From NCBI GenBank assembly GCA_015231715.1, contig JADGBB010000052.1, positions 1 through 8,297 on the forward strand: DNA of 8,297 nucleotides, written 5' to 3'. Below the pieces are notes generated by a model, which saw only the letters and a program-made list of their open reading frames with translations, did no database searches and was not told the DNA's origin. The translations under genes were made by a program, and so were the position numbers. The DNA comes from Candidatus Omnitrophota bacterium (lineage in GTDB: Bacteria; Omnitrophota; Koll11; Tantalellales; Tantalellaceae). Positions within the stretch are counted from its first letter, which is position 1; the number at the start of each line of letters is the position of its first letter. This document shows, piece by piece, positions 1 to 6,054 of this stretch.

Positions 1-2
1 AT

Positions 3-1073
3 CAAGACGAACTTATTGATCATTATTCAAAAACAGGAAATTTTTTGATAGATGCTTTTAAAGAATTTTCATCCGAAGATTTAATATTTTTTTTCAGCAA
101 TCGAGGACTTAAATTTAAAATTGAAGATAAGGGAAGAATTTTCCCGGTAAGTGACTCTTCTTTTAATGTTTTGGATGTAATGGAAAAAGAAATTAATAAA
201 CTTGGAGTAAAAATACTTTTAGGTTCAAAATGCGAGAATATTAATATTTCAGGGGACGGAAAAATCCAAAGTGTAAATTTATCTGATGGCAGAGTAGTGA
301 ATGCTAGCAGCGTAGTGCTTGCTTGCGGGGGAGTTTCGTATAAAGCCACAGGTTCTACCGGTGATGGAATAAGAATAGCCGAGAAATTGGGACATAAAAT
401 AGAGCCGTTGAAACCTGGTCTTGTATCTTTGGTTCTTAAAAGCGACGTGCCAAAAATTTTGGAAGGTTTATCTTTGAATAATGTAAAACTTATATACAGG
501 TCCGGTAAAAATAAGTTTTTGTCGATTATGGACAATTTGATATTTACCCATAAGGGTATTTCCGGTCCTGTAGTATTGTCTTCTTCTCAAAAATGCATTG
601 ATTGGATGGAGGACGGACGTGAGGTAACAGTTGCTTTGGATTGTCTGCCTTTATTGTCTGTTGAGGAACTAGATAAAAATCTTGATGAAAAATTCAAGAA
701 GATGAGCAATAACGGTATTAAAAATATTTTAAGTGAATTGTTACCCGAACGTTTTAGTAAGGTAATAACAGAATTAGCCGGTTTTTTGCCGGGAGATAAG
801 GCGAATAAAGTAACAGCAAATACAAGAAAAAAAATTGTTTCTCTTTTGAAAGAATTTAAATTTGATGTTTTAAAGAGCGGTTCTTTTGAAAAGGCACAAG
901 TAACAAGAGGCGGTGTTTCGGTAAAGGATATCGATCCCCGTACAATGATGTCAAAAAAAATAAAAAATTTATTTTTTGCCGGTGAAATGATCGACATAGA
1001 CGGTGACTGCGGCGGCTTTAATCTGCAGGCAGCATTCAGCACGGGATATCTTGCCGGGAAGTGCGCGGAATAA
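3..1073 (+). CDS. HI0933/YhiN-family FAD-dependent oxidoreductase, 5' partial
   Basis: Flavoprotein of the HI0933/YhiN family (often annotated 'NAD(P)/FAD-dependent oxidoreductase' or 'aminoacetone oxidase family'); its physiological substrate is not established. The reading frame is open to the left edge (first full codon at 3), so the TTG at 45 is internal, not the start. Of the 356 residues present, family landmarks are visible: the insert region 'GRIFPVSD' (about residue 45), 'GGVSYKATGSTGDG' (109-122), 'FTHKGISGP' in the middle, a C-terminal 'GGVSVKDIDPRTMMSKK', and the FAD-contacting end 'FFAGEMIDIDGDCGGFN' followed by 'LQAAFSTGYLAG' (from about 324). The family is usually about 400 residues, so roughly the first 45-50, including the N-terminal dinucleotide-binding GxGxxG, lie outside the window. 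It is followed by hairpins at 1085-1139, so it probably ends a transcription unit. The family call is secure; the function is not. Confidence 0.92.
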   Translation, partial: QDELIDHYSKTGNFLIDAFKEFSSEDLIFFFSNRGLKFKIEDKGRIFPVSDSSFNVLDVMEKEINKLGVKILLGSKCENINISGDGKIQSVNLSDGRVVNASSVVLACGGVSYKATGSTGDGIRIAEKLGHKIEPLKPGLVSLVLKSDVPKILEGLSLNNVKLIYRSGKNKFLSIMDNLIFTHKGISGPVVLSSSQKCIDWMEDGREVTVALDCLPLLSVEELDKNLDEKFKKMSNNGIKNILSELLPERFSKVITELAGFLPGDKANKVTANTRKKIVSLLKEFKFDVLKSGSFEKAQVTRGGVSVKDIDPRTMMSKKIKNLFFAGEMIDIDGDCGGFNLQAAFSTGYLAGKCAE

Positions 1074-1084
1074 AAGAAGCATTG

Positions 1085-1115
1085 AAACAATTTTGCAATA
1101 GTTGTAAAATTGTTT
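1085..1115 (+). terminator. Hairpin after the flavoprotein gene, possible weak terminator
   Basis: The arms 1085-1098 and 1102-1115 pair over 14 bp (one G-U) around a 3-nt TAG loop; the outer 10 bp (AAACAATTTT/AAAATTGTTT) are a perfect inverted repeat. It starts 12 bp after the flavoprotein stop. The tail is only moderately U-rich (GTTTAATAAATT), so termination may be weak or conditional. Confidence 0.5.
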
Positions 1116-1119
1116 AATA

Positions 1120-1139
1120 AATTGATAGCGATATCAATT
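1120..1139 (+). promoter_or_regulatory. 8-bp inverted repeat with GCGA loop upstream of the YihY gene
   Basis: AATTGATA (1120-1127), GCGA (1128-1131) and TATCAATT (1132-1139) form a perfect 8-bp stem closed by a GNRA-type tetraloop. It lies 26 bp before the ATG of the YihY-family gene and 4 bp after the preceding hairpin. It could be an mRNA leader hairpin or a DNA operator; nothing in the sequence decides between them. Confidence 0.4.
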
Positions 1140-1165
1140 CGGAGAACATCAACTAAGGAAGGGTT

Positions 1166-2494
1166 ATGAAAAGCATTGGGTCTATTCTTAAAATGGTGAT
1201 TGATTTTATTACCGTAGATGTTTGGCGGATACAAGCTAGGAGATTGCCTAAAGTCAAAGCTATGGTATTAAATCATCTTAGAGTAGTGCTGGTGGCGTTA
1301 CGTGGATTTAATGAGGATAAACTTCAGCTAAGAGCTTCAGCTCTTACATTTTATTCTCTACTTTCAATTGTTCCGGTTGCCGCAATGGCTTTTGGAATAG
1401 CCAAAGGGTTTGGTTTCGAAAAAATGCTTGAAAATCAGATCGTAACGCAGATGGCCGGTCAGGAAGAAGTCATGCTGCAGGTTACGACTTTTGCTAAATC
1501 GCTTTTGGATAATACACAAGGCGGTTTAGTTGCCGGTATAGGTATTGCTATGCTTTTTTGGACGGTTATAAAAGTTCTTGGGAATATTGAACTTTCATTT
1601 AATGATATTTGGGGTGTAAAGACACCGAGAACATTGGGAAGAAAGTTCAGTGATTATTTATCTATCATGCTTATTTGCCCGATACTTATAATTTCTTCAA
1701 GCAGTGCAACGGTTTTTATAACTACTCAAATACAAAACGCTACATCTAATGTAGAGTTATTAGGACCGGTAGTGTTTTTGATTTTTAAAATGACTCCGTT
1801 CGTTTTATATTGGGTTCTTTTTACGTTTGTTTATGTATTTATGCCGAATACAAATGTGAAAATATCTTCAGCTTTGATCGCGGGTGTGATAACAGGAACA
1901 ATTTATCAGCTGGCACAATGGATATATATTGATTTTCAGGTAGGCGTTTCGAAATACAATGCTATATACGGAAGTTTTGCCGCCTTGCCTTTATTTCTAG
2001 TGTGGGTACAGCTGAGCTGGTTAATAGTACTTTTTGGCGCAAAAATTTCTTTTGCGCATCAAAATGTGGATACTTATGAATTCGAACCGGACTGCCTTAA
2101 AGCTAGTCACAATTTCAGGAGACAGACAGCGCTTAGAATAATGAACATTATAATCAAAAACTTTTTAGCCGATAAAGAACCTATGGAAGATTATAAAATA
2201 GCTCATGAAATGGACGCGCCCATAAGGCTTGTGAGAGATATTATTTTCAATCTTACCAGGGCCGGACTTTTGACCGAAGTGTGTTCCGGGACAAAAGGTG
2301 TTAAAACATATCAGCCCGCACATGATGTAAGCAAAATAACGGTTAAATATGTTTTGGATATTTTAGATAAACAAGGCGCGAATGATGTTCCCGTAAAGGA
2401 TTCGGATGAACAAAAAAAGATAGAAGAATCTTTGAAAATGCTGGGAACAGCAATAGATAAATCATCGGGTAATGTATTATTAAGCACTATATAG
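1166..2494 (+). CDS. YihY/BrkB-family inner-membrane protein with C-terminal winged-helix region
   Basis: Polytopic membrane protein of the YihY/virulence factor BrkB family, formerly mis-annotated as ribonuclease BN. It has 442 residues; the start ATG is preceded by a good ribosome site (AAGGAAGGG, 1155-1163). A cytoplasmic N-terminus of about 55 residues leads into six likely membrane segments at roughly 60-80, 120-140, 165-188, 200-226, 234-253 and 268-292. Family hallmarks are 'LRASALTFYSLLSIVP' (55-70) and 'YGSFAALPLFLVWVQLSWL' before 'FGAKISFA' (268-297). Residues about 315-390 are soluble and look like a winged helix ('EDYKIAHEMDAPIRLVRDII', 'LTRAGLLTEV'), an arrangement seen in the longer members of the family. 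The last 50 residues are charged and low in complexity. Its biochemical role is unknown. tpx follows after 15 bp and is probably co-transcribed. Confidence 0.9.
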   Translation: MKSIGSILKMVIDFITVDVWRIQARRLPKVKAMVLNHLRVVLVALRGFNEDKLQLRASALTFYSLLSIVPVAAMAFGIAKGFGFEKMLENQIVTQMAGQEEVMLQVTTFAKSLLDNTQGGLVAGIGIAMLFWTVIKVLGNIELSFNDIWGVKTPRTLGRKFSDYLSIMLICPILIISSSSATVFITTQIQNATSNVELLGPVVFLIFKMTPFVLYWVLFTFVYVFMPNTNVKISSALIAGVITGTIYQLAQWIYIDFQVGVSKYNAIYGSFAALPLFLVWVQLSWLIVLFGAKISFAHQNVDTYEFEPDCLKASHNFRRQTALRIMNIIIKNFLADKEPMEDYKIAHEMDAPIRLVRDIIFNLTRAGLLTEVCSGTKGVKTYQPAHDVSKITVKYVLDILDKQGANDVPVKDSDEQKKIEESLKMLGTAIDKSSGNVLLSTI

Positions 2495-2509
2495 AAAGAG
2501 GAGGATGTA

Positions 2510-3019
2510 ATGGAAAGGAAAGAAGCGGTATTGATGAAAGGTTCGCCTTTAACATTGGTTGGGGCGGAAGTTAAAGTAGGGGATACGGCTCCTAAATTTA
2601 CTGTTTTTGACGGGGATATTAATCCGGTCAGTTTGGAAAAATTTGACGGCAAAATTAAACTTATAGCAAGTGTACCTTCTTTGGATACGCCTATCTGCGA
2701 TCTGCAGATAAAAAGATTTAATGATGAAGCGGCTAAAGTGTCAAAAGATGTTGTAATTCTTTTTATAAGTATGGACCTTCCGTTTGCCCAGAAAAGATTT
2801 TGTCAGGCATACGACATAAAGAAAGTAAAAACTTTATCTGACTATAAAGATGCTAGTTTCGGGAATAATTACGGGGTTTTGATCAAAGAACTTCGTCTTT
2901 TATCGAGAGCTATTTTTATAGTTAATAAGGACAACAAAGTTAAATATGTCGAGTATGTTAAAGAGATAACATCTCATCCGAATTATGACGCGGCATTAAA
3001 CGCGCTTAAAAACCTTTGA
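2510..3019 (+). CDS. tpx: Thiol peroxidase (Tpx, atypical 2-Cys peroxiredoxin)
   Basis: Reduces hydrogen and organic peroxides, normally with thioredoxin as electron donor. It has 169 residues, the usual Tpx length, with a peroxiredoxin (thioredoxin-like) fold. The N-terminal 'MKGSPLTLVG' (9-18) is the Tpx signature strand. The peroxidatic cysteine is C63 in 'SVPSLDTPICDLQIKRFN', with the supporting Thr at 60; the resolving cysteine is C98 in 'KRFCQAYD', matching C61/C95 of the E. coli enzyme; the conserved Arg is R133 in 'LLSRAIFIV'. No signal peptide is present; Tpx is cytoplasmic here by inference. The start is supported by AGAGGAGGAT (2497-2506) just after the YihY stop; the ATG at 2534 would also give a normal Tpx N-terminus but has no comparable ribosome site. 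The 3' end overlaps the convergent ispH gene by 14 bp. Confidence 0.95.
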   Translation: MERKEAVLMKGSPLTLVGAEVKVGDTAPKFTVFDGDINPVSLEKFDGKIKLIASVPSLDTPICDLQIKRFNDEAAKVSKDVVILFISMDLPFAQKRFCQAYDIKKVKTLSDYKDASFGNNYGVLIKELRLLSRAIFIVNKDNKVKYVEYVKEITSHPNYDAALNALKNL

Positions 3020-3842
3020 TCTTTTCCGCGGTTCTTTGAATGGTTTCTTCCGGGGTGGAAGCCCCGGCAAGAATACCAATTGTTCCTGCATTTTTGAACC
3101 ATGCTTTTTTTATATCAGTATCTTTTTGTATCCAGTAGGTTTTAGGGTTGATCTCATTGGATATTTCAAAAAGCCTTTTAGTGTTGGCGCTAGTTTTTGA
3201 TCCTATGACTATTACGATATCATTTTTTGAAGGTATGTCTTTTGCGGCTTTTTGTCTTTGAGTTGTAGGGTTGCATATTGTGTTATTGAATTTTACATTT
3301 TTTACTTTAGAAGAAATTTTTTTAACAACATTCAGCACTTCTTCAATATTTTGAGTTGATTGAACTACAATCGATATTTTATTTAAACTTTCAACTTTTT
3401 TAGCAGGAAACTTTTTTGACGGGTCTATAACAAAAGGTGAATTCTTTAAATTGCCTTTTATCCCGATAACCTCATCATGTTTTTTGTCGCCGATTATAAT
3501 TACGGTGTATCCGGCAGACTCATCTTTTTGAGCTACTTTATGTATCTCTTTTACCATAGGGCAGGTAGCATCAACAATTTTGTATCCGAATTTTTTTGCA
3601 TCCCGAAGAGTTTTAATCGGCGCGCCATGAGCTCTTATTAATAAAATATCACCGTTATTTTTTGAAAGTTTACTTATTTTCTTTATCCCCTCGGCCATAA
3701 CCTTATTTGTAACAGTCTCATTATGAACAATATCCCCAAGCATATAAACATTCTTATGCTCTTTAGATGTTTGAAGAGCAGTATCAATAGCCCTCTTAAC
3801 CCCAAAACAAAAACCTGTAGTTTTAGCAATATTAACTTTCAT
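3006..3842 (-). CDS. ispH: 4-hydroxy-3-methylbut-2-enyl diphosphate reductase
   Basis: Last enzyme of the MEP pathway: converts HMBPP to isopentenyl and dimethylallyl diphosphate using a [4Fe-4S] cluster. It has 278 residues, a normal length for the short single-domain form. The three cluster cysteines are present: C12 ('TGFCFGVKRA'), C94 ('VDATCPMV') and C190 ('TICNPTTQRQ'). Substrate and proton residues are also present: H40 ('IVHNE'), H72 ('RAHGAP'), H122 and E124 ('KKHDEVIGIKG'), the 'TSAN' phosphate loop (217-220) and 'GASTPEE' near the C-terminus. The start is set at 3842 because 'MKVNIAKTTGFCFGV' is the standard N-terminus; an upstream in-frame TTG at 3899 would add 19 residues foreign to the family. 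It is the only gene on this strand. There is no ribosome site upstream, and a promoter lies directly before the ATG. Confidence 0.96.
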   Translation of the reverse strand: MKVNIAKTTGFCFGVKRAIDTALQTSKEHKNVYMLGDIVHNETVTNKVMAEGIKKISKLSKNNGDILLIRAHGAPIKTLRDAKKFGYKIVDATCPMVKEIHKVAQKDESAGYTVIIIGDKKHDEVIGIKGNLKNSPFVIDPSKKFPAKKVESLNKISIVVQSTQNIEEVLNVVKKISSKVKNVKFNNTICNPTTQRQKAAKDIPSKNDIVIVIGSKTSANTKRLFEISNEINPKTYWIQKDTDIKKAWFKNAGTIGILAGASTPEETIQRTAEKIKGF

Positions 3843-3848
3843 AAATGA

Positions 3849-3876
3849 AGTATAACATAAAAGGGCGGAAGTCGAA
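3849..3876 (-). promoter_or_regulatory. Extended -10 promoter directly upstream of ispH
   Basis: Read on the minus strand, TGT-TATACT (3857-3849) is an extended -10 box. A poor -35 candidate, TTCGAC (3876-3871), lies 16 bp upstream. The end of the -10 is only 6 nt from the ispH ATG, so transcription would begin at or within a few bases of the start codon, consistent with the missing Shine-Dalgarno sequence. Confidence 0.45.
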
Positions 3877-3897
3877 AGTCGAACGTATTGAAAATTC

Positions 3898-3956
3898 AAA
3901 GTAACAAAATTACTTTTATAATAGCAAATTATAATGTAGCTAACTCATCCTTAGCT
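3898..3956. other. AT-rich spacer with two small inverted repeats
   Basis: AAAGTAA (3898-3904) pairs with TTACTTT (3910-3916) over a 5-nt loop, and AGCTAA (3938-3943) pairs with TTAGCT (3951-3956) around CTCATCC. Two TATAAT hexamers (3917-3922, 3930-3935) lie between them, but AT-rich spacers often contain these by chance. The second repeat resembles, in a shortened form, the terminal repeat of the element at 4102-4306. No gene is seen. Confidence 0.35.
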
Positions 3957-3975
3957 TGATTAAATTATAATTCTC

Positions 3976-4055
3976 AAATAGGGACATGTACGGTTTGTTA
4001 AACAAAAAAAACTAGCAAATAGTTAGTTATTAACAAACCGTACCTGTCTTTATTT
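3976..4055. repeat. 80-bp hairpin repeat (REP/MITE-like)
   Basis: Arms 3976-4001 and 4030-4055 are 26-bp inverted repeats with one mismatch and two positions that pair as G-U in RNA. The core of the left arm is GGGACATGTACGGTTTGTTA (3981-4000). The 28-nt interior holds a second inverted repeat (AACTA/TAGTT around GCAAA). There is no coding capacity and no obvious target duplication. The form fits a palindromic intergenic repeat of the kind moved by Y1/RAYT transposases, but no transposase is in the window. It could also act as a bidirectional terminator between the divergent ispH and sigma-factor units. Confidence 0.6.
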
Positions 4056-4101
4056 AAATATTCATCCTACCCTGTAACTTTGAACATCACAAAGCGAGCT
4101 A

Positions 4102-4306
4102 GGATGAGGCAGTTAGTACATTTTCTGATGATTAGGGAGCTATAGGCATTTTTCGATTCTTTTTTAACAATTACCAGTCCTGATGCCGATTGCTTCGAAA
4201 AGCAGCGAAGCTGCTTGGAGAATGCATGAGTCATCAGGGTTAAAAAAGAATTGAAAAATGCCGTTGTTTAGCTCCCGTGTCAGAAAATGTACTAACTGCC
4301 TCATCC
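4102..4306. mobile_element. 205-bp near-palindromic foldback element (possible MITE or hairpin RNA)
   Basis: The ends 4102-4128 and 4280-4306 are perfect 27-bp inverted repeats. Inward pairing continues: GGGAGCTA (4135-4142) with TAGCTCCC (4269-4276), then a 23-bp block (4146-4168 with 4239-4261, a single G-U), then CCTGATG/CATCAGG (4179-4185 with 4232-4238) after a 10-nt one-sided bulge, and finally AAGCAGC-GAA-GCTGCTT (4200-4216). The whole interval can therefore fold into one long interrupted hairpin. No ORF inside looks real and no clear target-site duplication flanks it. A MITE is the simplest reading; a structured RNA is the alternative. Confidence 0.6.
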
Positions 4307-4333
4307 GTCGTTTGGTGAATTTTAATGACATAT

Positions 4334-4362
4334 TTCGTCTAATTGGAGGTTTGGTGTATAAT
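4334..4362 (+). promoter_or_regulatory. Possible promoter for the sigma-factor cluster
   Basis: A consensus TATAAT (4357-4362), preceded by TG, sits 57 bp before the sigma-factor ATG. A weak -35 candidate, TTCGTC (4334-4339), lies 17 bp upstream. The same stretch contains CGTCTA (4336-4341), which resembles the -10 box of several ECF sigma factors and might reflect autoregulation, though I see no convincing matching -35. The start lies about 50 bp outside the foldback element at 4102-4306. Confidence 0.35.
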
Positions 4363-4419
4363 AAGTTTAAATTTGTGGAACTTTTTTTGATAGAGGGTGG
4401 TTATATATGGTGGAGAGCG

Positions 4420-4980
4420 ATGAAAGATATAGATAGTAAACTGATACAGGATGCCCGGAAGGGCGATATTAGGTCTTTCGAAGAGATTTATAAGCTGACT
4501 TCGGGATTTGTATATGCGGTAAGTTATAGAGTTATGGGGTCTAAGATGGATGCTGAGGAGGTTACACAAGATGTTTTTATCAGGATTTATGATAATTTGG
4601 ATAAATATGAAGACGGGACATCGTTTAAGTCCTGGATATATAGGATAACCATGAATATTTCAATCAATTATTACAAGAAGGCAAAAAGAAGAAGAAGTTA
4701 TTTTAGGGATAACTTTGATGTTGCCGTTGAAACATATGGACGCGATAGCGAAATAGAAGGGAATATCGATAAAGAGGAAAAAGATAAAAAGATCAAGAAG
4801 CTATTAGGTGTATTGAATACCGATCAAAGAGCATGCATGGTATTAAGGGTAGTGGAAGGGTTGTCATATGAGGAAATAGCGAATGTTTTAAAAGTTAAGA
4901 TCAACACTGTCAGAACAAGATTGAAAAGAGCCAGAGAAAAAATGTTGAGTCATGCGTCAAAAAACGGGGTGTTAATATGA
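4420..4980 (+). CDS. ECF-type RNA polymerase sigma factor
   Basis: Group 4 (ECF) sigma-70 factor of 186 residues, a normal length. Region 2 spans about 15-90: 'FEEIYKLTSGFVYAVSYRVMG', then 'DAEEVTQDVFIRIYDNLDKY' (44-63) and 'FKSWIYRITMNISINYYKK' (69-87), the core-binding and -10 recognition helices. A charged linker (91-125) follows, then region 4 at about 127-176 with the helix-turn-helix 'LSYEEIANVLKVKINTVRTR' (148-167). The start at 4420 is chosen because GGAGAG (4412-4417) precedes it and the protein then begins at the usual distance before region 2. The frame stays open upstream to an ATG at 4258, but that stretch starts inside the foldback element and encodes unrelated sequence. The TGA overlaps the anti-sigma ATG (ATGA), indicating translational coupling. 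Confidence 0.93.
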   Translation: MKDIDSKLIQDARKGDIRSFEEIYKLTSGFVYAVSYRVMGSKMDAEEVTQDVFIRIYDNLDKYEDGTSFKSWIYRITMNISINYYKKAKRRRSYFRDNFDVAVETYGRDSEIEGNIDKEEKDKKIKKLLGVLNTDQRACMVLRVVEGLSYEEIANVLKVKINTVRTRLKRAREKMLSHASKNGVLI

Positions 4981-5471
4981 AATGTAAACAAATACGAGAC
5001 CTTATATTAACGGATTATATTGATAACGAAGCGGATAAAAATATTTTGTCATCGGTTGAGAGTCATTTTGCTTCCTGCAGGGAATGTAAAGAATTTTACA
5101 TGGCTGTCAAAGAAACTATCGATAGGCCGCTTAGAGAATCAGTAGACCTTGCACCAAGCGAAAAAGTTTGGATGAATATAAAAAGATCGATTGAAGAACG
5201 AACTTGCGCAGATACAGAAAATGTGACTGAAGGGTTAGATATATTTGGTTTTTTGAGGAACATAAAGTGGATAATAAAACCGGCATATGCGCTAGCAGCT
5301 ATGCTGCTTATTTTTACTGTAGGCGAAATCAAATATTACAATGTTAAGGAAGCCGGATTAAACAATGAGTTCATACAGGAAAACATTAATTACCTTTTAG
5401 GTGTTAACGCAAATGAAGAAGAAAATGGTGCTGAAGGGTTCGGCACGGGGATAGAGGAATATTTTTTATAA
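4977..5471 (+). CDS. Membrane-anchored zinc-finger (zf-HC2) anti-sigma factor
   Basis: Predicted cognate anti-sigma factor of the gene it overlaps by 4 bp. It has 164 residues. The N-terminal zinc-binding anti-sigma domain shows C3 and the H-x3-C-x2-C signature as H30, C34 and C37 ('SHFASCREC'). The helical cytoplasmic part runs to about 97. A single membrane segment lies at about 99-118 ('WIIKPAYALAAMLLIFTVG'). The remaining 46 residues would be periplasmic: acidic, with 'EFIQENINYLLGV', and ending 'GIEEYFL'. In known systems such proteins hold the sigma factor at the membrane until they are cleaved or bound by a periplasmic partner. The next gene encodes an exported protein that could be that partner. 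There is no strong ribosome site, consistent with coupling to the sigma-factor gene. Confidence 0.88.
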   Translation: MKCKQIRDLILTDYIDNEADKNILSSVESHFASCRECKEFYMAVKETIDRPLRESVDLAPSEKVWMNIKRSIEERTCADTENVTEGLDIFGFLRNIKWIIKPAYALAAMLLIFTVGEIKYYNVKEAGLNNEFIQENINYLLGVNANEEENGAEGFGTGIEEYFL

Positions 5472-5480
5472 ACAAGTAAG

Positions 5481-5503
5481 GGGACAAAATTAAATGTAGT
5501 CCC
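5481..5503 (+). repeat. GGGAC/GTCCC hairpin between anti-sigma and LTxxQ genes
   Basis: GGGAC (5481-5485) and GTCCC (5499-5503) pair over a 13-nt AT-rich loop in the 49-bp spacer. An A-run and the Shine-Dalgarno sequence (AAGGAG) of the next gene follow. There is no U-tract, so it is not a normal terminator; it could tune translation or mRNA stability. The same GGGAC lead occurs in the hairpins at 3976-4055 and 6775-6812. Confidence 0.4.
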
Positions 5504-5520
5504 TAAAAAAGGAGAAGAAA

Positions 5521-6054
5521 ATGAAAAAAATCAAAAATTTGTCGGTACTGGTTGCTTTGGGGTTGATATTGACGGTATCACTGCCTAATTCTGCTTATTC
5601 TTTCGGTTCTTGCGGATCGGAAGGCGGTTGCGGGATTGGCGATTCTGAAGGAAAAGGAAAATGGGAAGGCAAAAAATGCGATTCAGAAAAAGGCGAAAAA
5701 ATGGAAAAAATGATGGATGAGCTTGGCTTGACGGATGATCAGAAAACTCAGCTAAAATCCATGAGAGAAGGAAACAAAGAAGTACATAAAGCATTAAAAG
5801 AAAAAATGAAAGCCAATCAAGAAGCCATCAGGGAAGAGTTGGGTAAAGATGTAACGGATAAAGCTAAAATAGACTCGCTTATAAACGAAAGCGCCGAACT
5901 TTATAAACAAAAGATGCAGGGAAGGATCGATAATGTTCTCGGAATGAAGAGCGTTTTAACAGCCGAACAAAATGCGGCTATGAAAGAAAAGATGGAAGCA
6001 TGCAAGTTAGAAAGAGCAAAAAAGCATGAAAATAAAAAAGACAAACAAGAATAA
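5521..6054 (+). CDS. Exported Spy/CpxP-like LTxxQ protein with Cys/Gly-rich N-terminus
   Basis: Likely periplasmic protein of the Spy/CpxP/ZraP/CnrX superfamily, 177 residues. It has a clear signal peptide: KK at the N-terminus, a hydrophobic core at 7-21, and probable cleavage after 'NSAYS' (about 27). The mature N-terminus is Gly/Cys-rich (C31, C37, C53). A long charged helical region follows with two LTxxQ-type repeats, 'LTDDQKTQLKSM' (70-81) and 'LTAEQNAAMKEKM' (146-158), then C161 and a very basic, Lys-rich tail. Relatives act as periplasmic chaperones or metal-responsive sensors. Its position directly after an ECF sigma/anti-sigma pair is like CnrYXH, where the CnrX sensor controls the anti-sigma factor. 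The ATG has a strong AAAAGGAGAAG site. Family membership is fairly sure; the sensor role is inference. Confidence 0.8.
   Translation: MKKIKNLSVLVALGLILTVSLPNSAYSFGSCGSEGGCGIGDSEGKGKWEGKKCDSEKGEKMEKMMDELGLTDDQKTQLKSMREGNKEVHKALKEKMKANQEAIREELGKDVTDKAKIDSLINESAELYKQKMQGRIDNVLGMKSVLTAEQNAAMKEKMEACKLERAKKHENKKDKQE

Noticed and set aside
45..47. TTG at 45 as start of the flavoprotein
   Set aside because: The frame is open to the window edge and the residues before it (DHYSKTGNFLIDAF) continue the family pattern, so the gene is truncated by the window.
587..1234. Long minus-strand frame opposite the flavoprotein gene
   Set aside because: It is antisense to a clearly coding region, has no recognisable domain, and is a shadow of the plus-strand codon pattern.
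3050..3067. GC-rich hairpin CCGGGG/CCCCGG after the tpx stop as a tpx terminator
   Set aside because: It has no U-tract and falls in the ispH codons for the conserved GASTPEE motif, which explains the sequence.
3843..3899. N-terminal extension of IspH to a TTG at 3899
   Set aside because: IspH proteins begin just before the GFCFGV block; the extra 19 residues are foreign and overlap the promoter.
3976..4306. Integron attC site, retron RNA or CRISPR in the repeat-rich spacer
   Set aside because: There is no integrase, reverse transcriptase or cas gene, no regular repeat-spacer unit, and no convincing attC core sites; only foldback repeats are supported.
4258..4419. N-terminal extension of the ECF sigma factor to the upstream ATG at 4258
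   Set aside because: It would begin inside the foldback element, adds 54 residues with no family similarity, and lacks a ribosome site; ATG 4420 has GGAGAG and gives a normal-length protein.
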